From CAZQHK01 sp964593455 (GTDB lineage: Bacteria; Muiribacteriota; CAYSPT01), in contig CAZQHK010000023.1 of the NCBI GenBank assembly GCA_964593455.1, forward strand, positions 7,803 through 71,802: 64,000 bases of DNA, written 5' to 3'. The notes beneath the pieces are model-generated. The model did not search any database and was not told the origin of the DNA. It worked only from the letters and a program-made list of their open reading frames with translations. The position numbers and the translations under genes are program-made. Positions 42,617 to 52,110 of the stretch are shown here, one piece after another. Within the stretch, counting starts at the first letter, position 1; each line of letters starts with the position of its first letter.

Positions 42617-44140
42617 ATGAAACTTTGGAATGGTCTTGTTTGGACGATAATTATTCAAAGTGTTTTTACGGTAGTTTTCCTCGGTGGACCGGTGGTTTCG
42701 GCAAAACCGATCAACGATGATGAAATACTGTTCGAGCAAGGTCTTGATCTTTGTGATCAGGCTCGTTATCGTGAAGCCCTGATTCAATTTCAAAAATTGA
42801 TTGAAATCTTTCCGGCCAGTCAATGGAGCGATGACGCCTGCTATCTCATGGGAGAGTGCAAGCTGACCATGGGAGATATCCATGGAGCTGTTGAGCAGTT
42901 TAAACAGGCGGTTTTAGCAGCTGATTCACCTGAATTAGCGGCTGATGCTCAATACATGATAGCTCTCTGTAACGCTGATTTGGGGATGACCAAGGAATCG
43001 GTCGCCGCCTACAGTGATTTAATTGAAAACTATCCACGCAGTGTCCGGGTCGAAGCCGCTCAACGGTATATTGCCATACATTCGGTTTCCCCTAAAGATC
43101 AGGAGTCTTCCGGACGTAAGACTATCTCCGAAACCGTTGACGTATCGGTGGATTCGGAAACGGCGGCCTCTCAATTGACGTTGTTGGAAATTGAAAAAGT
43201 GCTGAAAAAGGCGCTACCCGGTTCTGAAGATGCGGATCTGTACAATTTTGGACTCTCGATGCACACCACCAACCACGTGGCCGCGGCCGTGGTGATTTAC
43301 AAACGTTTACTGGAACTATTTCCGGACACTCTCTGGAAGGCTGATGTATGGTACATGTTAGCTGAATCGTATGTATCTATGGCTGATCTCGAAAAAGCCA
43401 TCAGCGCTTATCGGGAAACATTAAAATGGTCAACCAGTGCGACCTTGTCTGCGGACGCCCAGTTTATGATCGCGGAAAGCTTAATGGGATTAAAGAACTT
43501 CCCGGAGGCTCTGGAGAATTATCGCTTACTACTGTCGAATTTCTCTGAAAGCGTCTGGGCTGTCGATTCGCAGTTCATGATCGGTGAGATTCATCGTGTG
43601 CAGGGTAACTATAAAGAAGCAAGCGAAACGTTCCGTTCACTCGTAGAAAGGTTTCCCGGCAGCCGTTGGCGAGGCGATATTAAAGCCTATCTGTCCTCGA
43701 TTGGTGAAGAACAAGTCTCAGCCGGCACGCTGCCGCCTACTACCGCTGAGGCCAGAGCCGTGAGTTTAAGTAGCGATCTGGAGGAACACCGTAAACTCGG
43801 CCTTCGATATAAAAGTCATGGCGAGCACGCAAAGGCTCTGGGAGAATTTCAACGAATTCTTGAGTTAGATCCCACTGATGTCGAAGCGACGGTGGTGTGC
43901 GCGCTTCTGCATCATAATCTTGGCCATCTTTCTCGGGCGATCGCTCTACTTGAGAAAGCACAAGCGCTTGACCCGGATAATCTGGAAGTCATCTCCTTGT
44001 ATGGATATTTGTGTTATTTATCCGGTAATTACAGAAAGTCTATTGAAGCGTACAAAAAAGTAGTAACCGCAGATCCTGAAGGACGATTCGGCCGGGAGGC
44101 GGACCGGGCTATTCGCAAGATCAAGAATAAACTAGAATGA
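42617..44140 (+). CDS. Exported TPR / Tol-Pal YbgF-like protein
   Basis: 507 residues. The signal peptide is about 1-31 (ending VVSA). TPR-like units start near residue 35 (EQGLDLCDQARYREALIQFQKLIEIFP), with further sets near 190-360 and a more canonical TPR pair near 385-490 (HKLGLRYKSHGEHAKALGEFQRI type). Each unit ends with the FPxSxWxxDA signature typical of YbgF/BamD-like outer-membrane assembly proteins and shared with the 1,761-residue protein upstream. A periplasmic location is inferred. The next TPR gene follows 13 bp later. Confidence 0.82.
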   Translation: MKLWNGLVWTIIIQSVFTVVFLGGPVVSAKPINDDEILFEQGLDLCDQARYREALIQFQKLIEIFPASQWSDDACYLMGECKLTMGDIHGAVEQFKQAVLAADSPELAADAQYMIALCNADLGMTKESVAAYSDLIENYPRSVRVEAAQRYIAIHSVSPKDQESSGRKTISETVDVSVDSETAASQLTLLEIEKVLKKALPGSEDADLYNFGLSMHTTNHVAAAVVIYKRLLELFPDTLWKADVWYMLAESYVSMADLEKAISAYRETLKWSTSATLSADAQFMIAESLMGLKNFPEALENYRLLLSNFSESVWAVDSQFMIGEIHRVQGNYKEASETFRSLVERFPGSRWRGDIKAYLSSIGEEQVSAGTLPPTTAEARAVSLSSDLEEHRKLGLRYKSHGEHAKALGEFQRILELDPTDVEATVVCALLHHNLGHLSRAIALLEKAQALDPDNLEVISLYGYLCYLSGNYRKSIEAYKKVVTADPEGRFGREADRAIRKIKNKLE

Positions 44141-44153
44141 GGTCCGGAGGACA

Positions 44154-44732
44154 ATGTCATTGATTCCTCGGTTCGTCTTGCATATTTTGTTATTGTTTTG
44201 TTATTTCCCTATTGTCTTTACTTCAGGCACCAGGCTTCATCTGGCTGAGAAACATTATAATAAAGCCGCCGATGCTTATAAGCGGAACCAGCTGGCTGAA
44301 GCCCTTCGTGAGTATCAGATAACCATGTTTTACGGGGGAGAGTCTGCAGAACTTCTCAATAATACCGGTGCTGTTTTACTGTCCATGGATAAGAGTGACG
44401 AGGCTCTGAAATGGTTTATAAAAGCGAAACAAAAGGATCCGGGTTTGTTGGCGGTACGAGTCAACCTGGGGATTGCGTTCTATGAATTGAGACGTTGGGA
44501 AGATCTTCTGCGTGAGTCCAATTCGGTGCTGGCGATGGGGACGGAAGACGGCTGGGTATTCTTCGGGCACGGTGTAGCTCTTTATCACCTTGGCAAGTAT
44601 AATAAAGCCCGGGAAAACCTAAAAATTTCATTGACGAAACAAAGACCGTCTGGTAATAACGATTATGCTGGCGAAGCCAGGCGTCTTTTACGAAAAATCA
44701 AGCTTTTGACAAAAGAAACGGGCAGGTTTTAA
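44154..44732 (+). CDS. Small exported TPR protein
   Basis: 192 residues with a hydrophobic N-terminus (about 5-22) that could be a signal peptide or anchor, then three or so TPR units (NKAADAYKRNQLAEALREYQ near 40; DEALKWFIKAKQKDP near 82; GHGVALYHLGKYNKARENL near 140). No enzyme motif. It lies directly between the larger TPR gene and the response regulator, whose ATG follows its TAA by one base, so envelope and signalling genes are cotranscribed. Specific role unknown. Confidence 0.8.
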   Translation: MSLIPRFVLHILLLFCYFPIVFTSGTRLHLAEKHYNKAADAYKRNQLAEALREYQITMFYGGESAELLNNTGAVLLSMDKSDEALKWFIKAKQKDPGLLAVRVNLGIAFYELRRWEDLLRESNSVLAMGTEDGWVFFGHGVALYHLGKYNKARENLKISLTKQRPSGNNDYAGEARRLLRKIKLLTKETGRF

Positions 44733-44733
44733 G

Positions 44734-45132
44734 ATGGGTGATTATACGGTTCTATTGTTGGACAGTGCTCGGTATATCGTACAGATTGTTTCTTTCAACT
44801 TAAGAAAGAAGGGGTTCAAGGTACGTAAGACTTCTTCCGGTAAATCAGCCCTGGAAAAACTCTCAAGGGAAAAGATCGATCTGGTAATCATGGACGTGCT
44901 TCTGCCAGGAGAAAACGGGTTTGAAATCTGTCGAAAGATCAAGGAGGCACCTGAGACTTGTGGGATACCGGTCATTATACTGACCGCCAAAGGCCAGGAT
45001 TTTGACCGGGCGAGAGGAATCCAAGTCGGTGCTGCTTGTTATATGACCAAACCTTTCAGCCCCCGGAAATTGGTAGAAAAGGTCGGCGAGATACTCGGTC
45101 TAAACACCGGTGAGAAGGAGTTCAAGAGTTGA
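44734..45132 (+). CDS. Single-domain response regulator (CheY-like)
   Basis: 132 residues forming a lone receiver domain. The phospho-acceptor is D54 (VIMDVLLPGENG), with T84 (IILTAKG) and K106 (YMTKPFSP) in place. After strand 1 only one acidic residue is present (D10 in LLLDSA) where two are usual. There is no DNA-binding output. The gene starts one base after a TPR gene and its TGA overlaps the TTG of the phosphatase/kinase gene (TTGA), implying coupled synthesis. It may modulate that protein; no cognate histidine kinase with an H-box is seen nearby. Confidence 0.92.
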   Translation: MGDYTVLLLDSARYIVQIVSFNLRKKGFKVRKTSSGKSALEKLSREKIDLVIMDVLLPGENGFEICRKIKEAPETCGIPVIILTAKGQDFDRARGIQVGAACYMTKPFSPRKLVEKVGEILGLNTGEKEFKS

Positions 45133-47852
45133 CTGCAACACATGATATAGTGAATTCTGCTGATTCGAGTCCCGAATCGTTTGCGGAAAAGCTCAAGGTG
45201 CTTTCTCGGGCCAGTCACTTCATTACTTCCGAACGACCTCTTTCCGACATCCTGCAGGAACTTCTGGATATCATTCTTAAGCTGGTAGAGGCTGACCAGG
45301 GTCTGCTTCTTTTATTGGATCCCAAGAAAGATGAACTGGGGGTTCAGGCCCAAGCCGGCTACCCGGAATCGTCCATGATGGGACTCCGTTTCCCCATGGG
45401 CGACGGGCTTATCGGGAAAGTTGCCCTGAACGGAACTCCTCTAATAATCAAAGATCTCCAACAGCAAGAAGAGTACAGAAATAACCATTTAAGTGCAGCA
45501 GGTGTGTTTTCTTGTATGGGAGTACCGTTGAAAGTCCAGGAAAATATCCGGGGAGTCCTGTATATTAGTTGTGGCTACGACCGCTCGGCCTTTACCCAGG
45601 CCAACCTCAGACTGGCCACAATTATAGCTTCTTCTGCTTCCATTATCATAGAGAACCGCCGGTTGTACCAGGATATTGATTTCCTTTCCAGAACCGGTGA
45701 GAAAGTCAATGCAATCATGCGGGTTGACGATGTGCTCAACACTATCGTGGACTTGGCCTGTGAGGGCCTTGATGCGGAGTTGGCTTCTCTGATGCTATTC
45801 GAGGAAGGAGAATCGGCGATGCGGATCCGGGCGGCCAGAGGAATGGAATCTCATATTGTCGAGATCGCTCGTGCTCATCCGGGAGAGGGGATCGCCGGAT
45901 GGGTGGCCCAGCATGGTAAACCGCTCCTGGTAACCGATATCGAAGAAGATCCCCGGTTCATGCGCAAAAGCAAAAAGAAATACTCCACCAAGTCTTTTCT
46001 CAGTGTTCCGCTAAAGGTTAAAGATAACGTTATCGGAGTATTGAATGTCAACAACAAGAAATCGGGATATATATTTACGAAAGACAACCTTGATTTTCTT
46101 AATACTCTGGCCCATCAGGCGGCTGGAGCTATTGAGAATGCCCGTCTTTATGAGAGTCTGGTAGACAAGCAGCAAGATCTCGACGAGCAGATAGAGGCCA
46201 TCACCAGGGCCTATGAAGAGTTGTTCATTCTTCATGAGATAGGAACTTCCATTACTCCCATTCTCACTTTCGACCAGATCCTTGAAAAAATACTGGAAAT
46301 GGTTGCCGATTGCGTGGAAGCAACGGAAGTGGCCATGTTTCTCGAGCCGGAGCCTGAAGGTTATCTGGCCGCCAGGAAGATGGTTGGAACACAGGATCTG
46401 GGATTGAGACATCGCCGGGTCAGACCGGGTGAGGGAGTAGTAGGATGGGTTGCCTCAACCGGTATGGCACTCATGGATTCAGATCAAGAGGAGATAGAAA
46501 AAAACGATCTGTATTTTTTGTTCGATGATCAGGGAGAGCATTTTCTCTGCCTGCCATTGGGCGCGCCGAATAATTTACTGGGTATCCTGCTGCTTATTTC
46601 ATCCCGCAGGCAGTTTCTGGAAGAGGACCGCAACCTCTTGACGGTAGTCGCCAACCAGGTTTATACGGTTATTGAGAACGCCCGGCTTTACAAAGAAGCA
46701 CTCGACAAACAGGCCATGGAGCGGGACATGCAGTTGGCAACCGACATCCAGAAGCGTCTCCTTCCCTCAAAGCTCCCGACGTTTCCGGGCATAGATATCG
46801 GTGCGCGGAATATACCGGCTAAATCGGTGGGCGGCGACTACTTCGATGTCCTGATTCTCGATAACGGGAAGAAATTGGGCCTGGTTATAGCCGATGTTGC
46901 CGGGAAAGGAGTCTCGGCGGCGATGATCATGAGCATGACCAGAAGCCTGCTCAGAGCTGAAGTTTTCGATCATGATAAGCCGAGTGAGGTCCTCTCAAGC
47001 TTGAACGAACTTCTTTTGGACGATATTGATCCCAACCTGTATGTTACGATGTTCTACGCAAGGCTGGACTTGGACACTCTGGCCATGGAATATTCGAAGG
47101 CGGGACATAATCCACCACTCATCTTCCACACCGATACCGGGGAACTGGACGCACTGGATGTACCCGGATTATTTCTGGGAATGTTCAAAGAAGGATTTTA
47201 TCAGGACCGTATTACCACACTGCAATACGGGGACACGCTGATCCTCTACACCGATGGCGTCATTGAAGCGTTAAACGAAAATGAAGAGAAGTATGGCCTT
47301 GACAGAATGATAGGTTTAATCAAGGACAATCAGGAACTCGACGCACAAAGTCTGGTGGATAAGATATTTTCCAATATACAGAAATATGTAGGCAGAATGC
47401 CTATTTATGATGATCTGACACTGGTTATTGTCAATCTGTACAAAGGCGGAAAGCTGACGACGGAGTTCAAGAGTGATCGTGGGCAAATGGGACAGCATAT
47501 TGAAAAAATTGTCAGTGTTCTTACCTCTCGGCAGGTTCCGGAAGAAACGCTGTTCTGTGTGCGAATTGCTTTGGAAGAGGCTATAACAAATGCCATTGAG
47601 CATGGAAATAAAGGAGATCCTTCGAGATTTGTCTGGGTAGAATATGAGATATTAAAATCGAATGTCCGTTTCGTCGTACGTGATGAAGGAGATGGATTTG
47701 ATCATAGACTTCGGTCTTCTGAGCTTGAATCTGCCGAGATTCTCAGAGACCGGGGCCGGGGACTCCTGATTCTCAAACAACTGATGGATGAATTGAGTTT
47801 CAACGAAAAAGGGAATGAAATAACACTGGTGAAAAGATTGCCGAAGGAGTAA
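45129..47852 (+). CDS. Triple-GAF, SpoIIE-type PP2C phosphatase and HATPase kinase fusion (partner-switch regulator)
   Basis: 907 residues. GAF domains lie at about 25-175, 195-340 and 370-510; a coiled linker leads to a SpoIIE/RsbU PP2C phosphatase (about 545-755) with SVGGDYFDV, ADVAGKGVSAA and YTDGVIEA metal-binding aspartates. A C-terminal RsbW-like HATPase (about 770-905) has N-box EEAITNAIEHGN, G1 DEGDGFD and G2 RGRGL. So the protein has both the phosphatase and the kinase that act on STAS proteins. The TTG start has GGAG 8 nt upstream and overlaps the response regulator stop. The STAS protein at 12629 is the candidate substrate (inference). Confidence 0.93.
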   Translation: MTATHDIVNSADSSPESFAEKLKVLSRASHFITSERPLSDILQELLDIILKLVEADQGLLLLLDPKKDELGVQAQAGYPESSMMGLRFPMGDGLIGKVALNGTPLIIKDLQQQEEYRNNHLSAAGVFSCMGVPLKVQENIRGVLYISCGYDRSAFTQANLRLATIIASSASIIIENRRLYQDIDFLSRTGEKVNAIMRVDDVLNTIVDLACEGLDAELASLMLFEEGESAMRIRAARGMESHIVEIARAHPGEGIAGWVAQHGKPLLVTDIEEDPRFMRKSKKKYSTKSFLSVPLKVKDNVIGVLNVNNKKSGYIFTKDNLDFLNTLAHQAAGAIENARLYESLVDKQQDLDEQIEAITRAYEELFILHEIGTSITPILTFDQILEKILEMVADCVEATEVAMFLEPEPEGYLAARKMVGTQDLGLRHRRVRPGEGVVGWVASTGMALMDSDQEEIEKNDLYFLFDDQGEHFLCLPLGAPNNLLGILLLISSRRQFLEEDRNLLTVVANQVYTVIENARLYKEALDKQAMERDMQLATDIQKRLLPSKLPTFPGIDIGARNIPAKSVGGDYFDVLILDNGKKLGLVIADVAGKGVSAAMIMSMTRSLLRAEVFDHDKPSEVLSSLNELLLDDIDPNLYVTMFYARLDLDTLAMEYSKAGHNPPLIFHTDTGELDALDVPGLFLGMFKEGFYQDRITTLQYGDTLILYTDGVIEALNENEEKYGLDRMIGLIKDNQELDAQSLVDKIFSNIQKYVGRMPIYDDLTLVIVNLYKGGKLTTEFKSDRGQMGQHIEKIVSVLTSRQVPEETLFCVRIALEEAITNAIEHGNKGDPSRFVWVEYEILKSNVRFVVRDEGDGFDHRLRSSELESAEILRDRGRGLLILKQLMDELSFNEKGNEITLVKRLPKE

Positions 47853-47856
47853 ACAA

Positions 47857-48246
47857 GTGGTTCAACAGAACTCAAGGCCGATCAATACTACCGAAAGTCG
47901 TATGAAGCTCACTATTCAAGCTCTTCAAGAAAAAAAAGTCATGGACTGCCGGGTAATTCATGTCAGTGATGTAATGGTCGGTGTCACCGATTATTTCATC
48001 ATCTGTTCCGGTCTGAACGCGGTTCACCTGCGAGCTGTTGCCGCTCATGTAAAGAAGACACTGGCCGGTCACGGAGTTCACCCCCTTCACGAGGAGGGTG
48101 GGCGGGGAAGCCGGTGGATATTGGCGGATTACGGAGACTTTGTACTCCATCTCTTCCTGGAGGAACTCCGTAATTATTATGACATCGAGGGACTCTGGTC
48201 CGACGCTCCCAGCGTGCCGCTTGAGGAATTTGTCACTTCCGTTTAA
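47857..48246 (+). CDS. rsfS: Ribosomal silencing factor
   Basis: A 129-residue protein that binds L14 (uL14) on the 50S subunit and blocks subunit joining when nutrients are low. Seen are the family segments VTDYFIICSG (about residues 44-53), LRAVAAHVKKTL, GSRWILADYGDFVLHLF and YYDIEGLWSDAP. The start is GTG 47857 with GGAG 7 nt upstream, four bases after the phosphatase/kinase stop. Its last 14 bases overlap the convergent glnS. Confidence 0.95.
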   Translation: MVQQNSRPINTTESRMKLTIQALQEKKVMDCRVIHVSDVMVGVTDYFIICSGLNAVHLRAVAAHVKKTLAGHGVHPLHEEGGRGSRWILADYGDFVLHLFLEELRNYYDIEGLWSDAPSVPLEEFVTSV

Positions 48247-49942
48247 GCTTCTGTTCAATCTTTTTCCATGTGTCTCGCAGAGACACCGTTCGGTTGAAGA
48301 TGAGTTTCCCATTTGTGGAATCAGGGTCGACACAGAAATAGCCGTGTCTCATAAACTGAAACAGGGTCCCTGGTTTGGCCCCTGACAGGGTTGGCTCAAT
48401 CCGGCACGCAAGTAAGATTTCCAGTGATTTGGCGTTGATGAACGTTTTGAAATCATCATCCTCTTCTTCCGCCGGATTACCGACCGTCAACAACCTGTCG
48501 TACAGACGGACTTCCGCCTCCTGTGAGTGAGGTTGCGAAACCCAGTGAAGTGTTCCCCGAACCTTCCTTCCGTCCGGAGCCGCCCCTCCGCGGGTTGCCG
48601 GATCGTAGGAGCAGTGAAGTTCGACTATCTCACCGGTGTTTTCATCTCTAACTACTTCCCGGCAGGTGATCAAATAAGCGTTTTTCAGGCGAACTTCCCG
48701 GCCTGGCGCCAATCGGAAAAATTTTCTTGGAGGGTTTTCATGAAAATCGCTCTGCTCGATGTAGAGGACTCGGGAAAAAGGCACTCTCCTGGTACCCATG
48801 GTAGGATCTTCAGGATTGTTGACGATTTCGAACTCCTCGACCTGGTTCTCCGGATAATTGTCGATAATAACCTTCAGCGGTCTTAGAACAACCATTACCC
48901 TGGGGGCCCGCCTGTTAAGATCTTCACGCAGACAATATTCGAGAAGGGCCATATCCACTGTACTTTTCTTTTTGGCCACGCCGATACGTTCGCAGAAGGT
49001 CTGTATCGATTCAGGCGTGTATCCGCGCCGGCGAAGTCCGGAAAGGGTTGGCATTCGGGGATCATCCCATCCGTTTACGTATCCTTCTTGCACCAATTGC
49101 AGTAGTTTGCGCTTGCTCATAACCGTAAAGGTAAGGTTAAGGCGGGCGAATTCGATCTGCCGGGGATGGTAGATTCCGAGTGTCTGACAGAACCAGTTGT
49201 ACAGGGGCCGATGGTCCTCAAACTCCAGCGTACAGATGGAGTGGGTAATCTCTTCAATGGAGTCACTCTGTCCGTGCGCCCAGTCGTACATCGGATAGAT
49301 ACACCACTTGTCTCCGGTTCTGGGATGCGACGCATGGAGGATGCGGTACATGACCGGGTCTCGCAAATTGAGGTTGGGAGAAGCCATGTCGATTTTGGCA
49401 CGTAACGTCCGTGCCCCATCGGGAAACTCACCGTTTCTCATCTGTTCGAATATGGCTACATTCTCATCTAACGGACGGTCCCGCCAGGGTGAGTTTTTTC
49501 CCGGCTTCGTGAGAGTCCCCCGGTACTCTCTGATCTGCTCGGCGTTCAACTCACAAACGAACGCCTTACCAGCTTTCACCAACTGCACTGCCCAATCATA
49601 GAGTTGATCGAAGTAATTGGATGCGTAATATTCGTGTTCTCCCCAATCGAAACCGAGCCAACGGACATCTTTCCTGATGGCATCTATATATTCCTGCTCT
49701 TCCTTGGTCGGGTTCGTGTCGTCGAAGCGTAAATGGCACCTGGCTCCCCGGGGAGCACGGGAATCGTACTCGCGGGCAATACCTAAATTCAGGCATATGG
49801 ATTTAGCGTGCCCGATGTGGAGATAGCCGTTTGGTTCAGGAGGAAAACGGGTTATAATCCTGGTGTGTTTACCGCTTTCGAGATCTTCATCAATTATCTG
49901 ACGGATAAAATCATTCGCTGTAGGAGATTTAGTTTCAGTCAT
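48233..49942 (-). CDS. glnS: Glutamine--tRNA ligase
   Basis: Directly charges tRNA-Gln. 569 residues. The class I HIGH-like motif is PEPNGYLHIGHAKS (about residues 36-49), with RFDDTNP near 75, and a KMSKS-like VMSKRKL near 272. The C-terminal anticodon-binding beta-barrels are present. Its presence together with a tRNA-Gln(CTG) in the window argues for direct rather than GatCAB-mediated glutamine charging, unless both exist. It is in its own unit with no same-strand neighbour and overlaps rsfS tail-to-tail by 14 bp. Confidence 0.97.
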   Translation of the reverse strand: MTETKSPTANDFIRQIIDEDLESGKHTRIITRFPPEPNGYLHIGHAKSICLNLGIAREYDSRAPRGARCHLRFDDTNPTKEEQEYIDAIRKDVRWLGFDWGEHEYYASNYFDQLYDWAVQLVKAGKAFVCELNAEQIREYRGTLTKPGKNSPWRDRPLDENVAIFEQMRNGEFPDGARTLRAKIDMASPNLNLRDPVMYRILHASHPRTGDKWCIYPMYDWAHGQSDSIEEITHSICTLEFEDHRPLYNWFCQTLGIYHPRQIEFARLNLTFTVMSKRKLLQLVQEGYVNGWDDPRMPTLSGLRRRGYTPESIQTFCERIGVAKKKSTVDMALLEYCLREDLNRRAPRVMVVLRPLKVIIDNYPENQVEEFEIVNNPEDPTMGTRRVPFSRVLYIEQSDFHENPPRKFFRLAPGREVRLKNAYLITCREVVRDENTGEIVELHCSYDPATRGGAAPDGRKVRGTLHWVSQPHSQEAEVRLYDRLLTVGNPAEEEDDDFKTFINAKSLEILLACRIEPTLSGAKPGTLFQFMRHGYFCVDPDSTNGKLIFNRTVSLRDTWKKIEQKLKRK

Positions 49943-50084
49943 GTGTTTTGGTCCCTTCTCAACATTCGTTCTTTGTTGACCTATCTCCGATATTTTAGCA
50001 CATTCCCCTTTGTTTCGACATTGAGATTTATGAGATTGATAACTGTAGAGATATCATTTCAATCTCATCTCACGTATTCCTATA

Positions 50085-50114
50085 TTGAAGTTCTTCCTCG
50101 TAAAGTGTTATAAA
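50085..50114 (+). promoter_or_regulatory. Predicted folD promoter
   Basis: TTGAAG at 50085-50090, 18 bp spacer, TATAAA at 50109-50114, with TGT before the -10 (extended -10). Start near 50121, which is downstream of an ATG at 50117 and supports ATG 50147 as the folD start. Confidence 0.65.
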
Positions 50115-50146
50115 AGATGAATGTTACGGAAAGCGAGGTACTCGCA

Positions 50147-51037
50147 ATGGAAACTGTGATTCTCAGCGGAAAAGCTGTTTCCCGGGACATGAAAGGTGAA
50201 ATGAAAATTGAGGTTGCTTCGCTTCAGGCCGAGCACGGTTTGACTCCCGGCCTGGCTGTTGTGCTGGTTGGTGAGGACTCTGCCTCGATTTCTTATGTTA
50301 AGGGCAAGAGGAGGGCCAGCCGGAAAGTCGGCATAAATTCTGACGTTTATCATTTTGAGCCTGATATCACCGAAGCAGAGTTGCTGAGCGTAATTGGGAA
50401 ATTGAACGAGAACTCCGAGATACACGGTATCCTGGTCCAACTACCGTTGCCGTCCCATTTGTGTGAAAGCGTAATTCTCAACGCCGTGAAACCCGAAAAG
50501 GATGTTGACGGGTTGCATCCGGTCAACCTTGGCCGTTTGATCCGCGGCGAAGACGGATTTATTCCCTGTACACCTCATGGAGTGCAGCAACTCCTGGTCA
50601 GGAGCGGCCTCGAGATTCAAGGCCGGCATATTGTCATCGTCGGGCGAAGCATCCTGGTGGGAAAACCTCTGGCTGCTCTTCTTCTGCGCAAAATACCTGG
50701 TGGAAACGCTACCGTTACCATATGTCATACCGGCACTCGTGACCTGACTCGGTATACCCGGCAGGCTGATATACTGGTAGTGGCCGCCGGCCGGCCTCAC
50801 ACAGTTACCGCCGACATGGTTTCTGAAGGTACCGTGGTGGTTGATGTCGGAGTTAACCGGGTAGACGACGAGTCCAGCAAAAAGGGGTACCGCTTGATTG
50901 GAGACGTGGACTTTGATTCGGTGTCTCTAAAAGCTAGCGCTATAACGCCTGTTCCCGGCGGGGTGGGACCTATGACCATCACGATGTTATTGTATAACAC
51001 GATACTGGCGGCCAAGAGAGCACGAGGTTTAGCCTAG
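50147..51037 (+). CDS. folD: Methylenetetrahydrofolate dehydrogenase / cyclohydrolase
   Basis: Bifunctional enzyme interconverting methylene-, methenyl- and formyl-tetrahydrofolate. 296 residues from ATG 50147, chosen for GAGG 8 nt upstream and because the promoter start falls after the earlier ATG 50117. Family segments are SISYVKGKRRASRKVGI (catalytic Lys), GILVQLPLP, KDVDGLHPVN, CTPHGVQQLL, the NADP site VGRSILVGKPLAALLL and PVPGGVGPMTITMLL. Its stop overlaps the convergent ABC ATPase gene by four bases. Confidence 0.96.
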   Translation: METVILSGKAVSRDMKGEMKIEVASLQAEHGLTPGLAVVLVGEDSASISYVKGKRRASRKVGINSDVYHFEPDITEAELLSVIGKLNENSEIHGILVQLPLPSHLCESVILNAVKPEKDVDGLHPVNLGRLIRGEDGFIPCTPHGVQQLLVRSGLEIQGRHIVIVGRSILVGKPLAALLLRKIPGGNATVTICHTGTRDLTRYTRQADILVVAAGRPHTVTADMVSEGTVVVDVGVNRVDDESSKKGYRLIGDVDFDSVSLKASAITPVPGGVGPMTITMLLYNTILAAKRARGLA

Positions 51038-52110
51038 AAAAGGTGAATTGCTTCAGGTGGGATCCTGACCAGTATCTCCAGGCCTGGTTTTAATTCCTTT
51101 TCGTTTATCTCGCGCTGTGACAGATGCGCGAAGGCCTTGAGACCAAAGGTGATACGTACCTGTTTATGCGATCCGTACTCCTCTATCCTGACTATTTTGC
51201 CTTTGAATGTGTTTTCTTTCCAAGCCCACCCGTGTTTTTTCAGGGGGAGAATCTCTATATCCTCAGCGCAGACCATCAGATGTGCGGCGGAGGGGGACTC
51301 GCGCTCTACAGTTAGTGATACCGGTTGCCCTGCGGCCGTTGTTTCTTCTTGTGAGGCGGCGGCAAGCACCTTTGTTCCTTTGCGGCCGGCCACGCGAAAG
51401 ATGTTCTGATGACCGAGAAAACGGGCTACCTCTATCTTGGGTGGAGTTCTGAATATTGATTCAGCGGATCCCGCCGCGCAAAGCTCACCGTTTATCATTA
51501 CCGCTATCCGATCGGCCAGACGTGATGCTTCTCCAAAATTGTGGCAGACATGGATGGTTGGGCATCCGAGGCCGTCATGGAGATTTTTCATTTTTTTCTC
51601 CAATAGATCCCTCCGCATTGGATCGGTGGCTCCCAATGGCTCATCCAAAAGCAAAAGATCCGGTTCGGATATAACTGCCCGGGCCAGGCAGATAATCTGG
51701 CGTTCACCACCGCTGAGACCGTCGATAGAGCGGTTGATGAGATGTTTAATATCCAGGTAGTCCGTAATTTCCTCGACTCGTTGCCCTATTTCATTTTTGG
51801 TAAGACCTTTCATAAGCAGTCCGTACACGATATTATCTCTGACAGACATGTGTGGAAAAAGAAGATGGTCCTGATGGACCAGAGCGAAATTCCTCCGCTC
51901 GGGAGGAAGAGTGGCAAATTCAGTTCCATTCACCTGTATTGAGCCGCTTTCTGGGGAGCGAAACCCCGCTAAGGTTTCCAGCAGCATGGTTTTACCCGAA
52001 CCCGTGGGTCCTAACAGTACCAGGTATTCGTTGTCCTTTACTTCCAGATGGCCGCAAAAAATAGTAAAAGTACCGGCTGAAATTCTGAGGTTGTTGAGAA
52101 CTATGGTCAC
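51034..52110 (-). CDS. ABC transporter ATP-binding protein (molybdate/tungstate/sulfate type)
   Basis: 358 residues. The nucleotide-binding domain has Walker A GPTGSGKT (about 34-41), Q-loop HQDHLLFP, signature LSGGERQ and Walker B LLLLDEP, then DPMRR and a switch His in HVCHNFGEA. A C-terminal TOBE-like domain (about 245-358) is typical of CUT/ModC/WtpC importers. Its ATG overlaps the permease stop by four bases, so the two are coupled. The substrate cannot be read; molybdate, tungstate or sulfate is inferred from the permease. No solute-binding protein is next to it. Confidence 0.9.
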   Translation of the reverse strand: MTIVLNNLRISAGTFTIFCGHLEVKDNEYLVLLGPTGSGKTMLLETLAGFRSPESGSIQVNGTEFATLPPERRNFALVHQDHLLFPHMSVRDNIVYGLLMKGLTKNEIGQRVEEITDYLDIKHLINRSIDGLSGGERQIICLARAVISEPDLLLLDEPLGATDPMRRDLLEKKMKNLHDGLGCPTIHVCHNFGEASRLADRIAVMINGELCAAGSAESIFRTPPKIEVARFLGHQNIFRVAGRKGTKVLAAASQEETTAAGQPVSLTVERESPSAAHLMVCAEDIEILPLKKHGWAWKENTFKGKIVRIEEYGSHKQVRITFGLKAFAHLSQREINEKELKPGLEILVRIPPEAIHLF

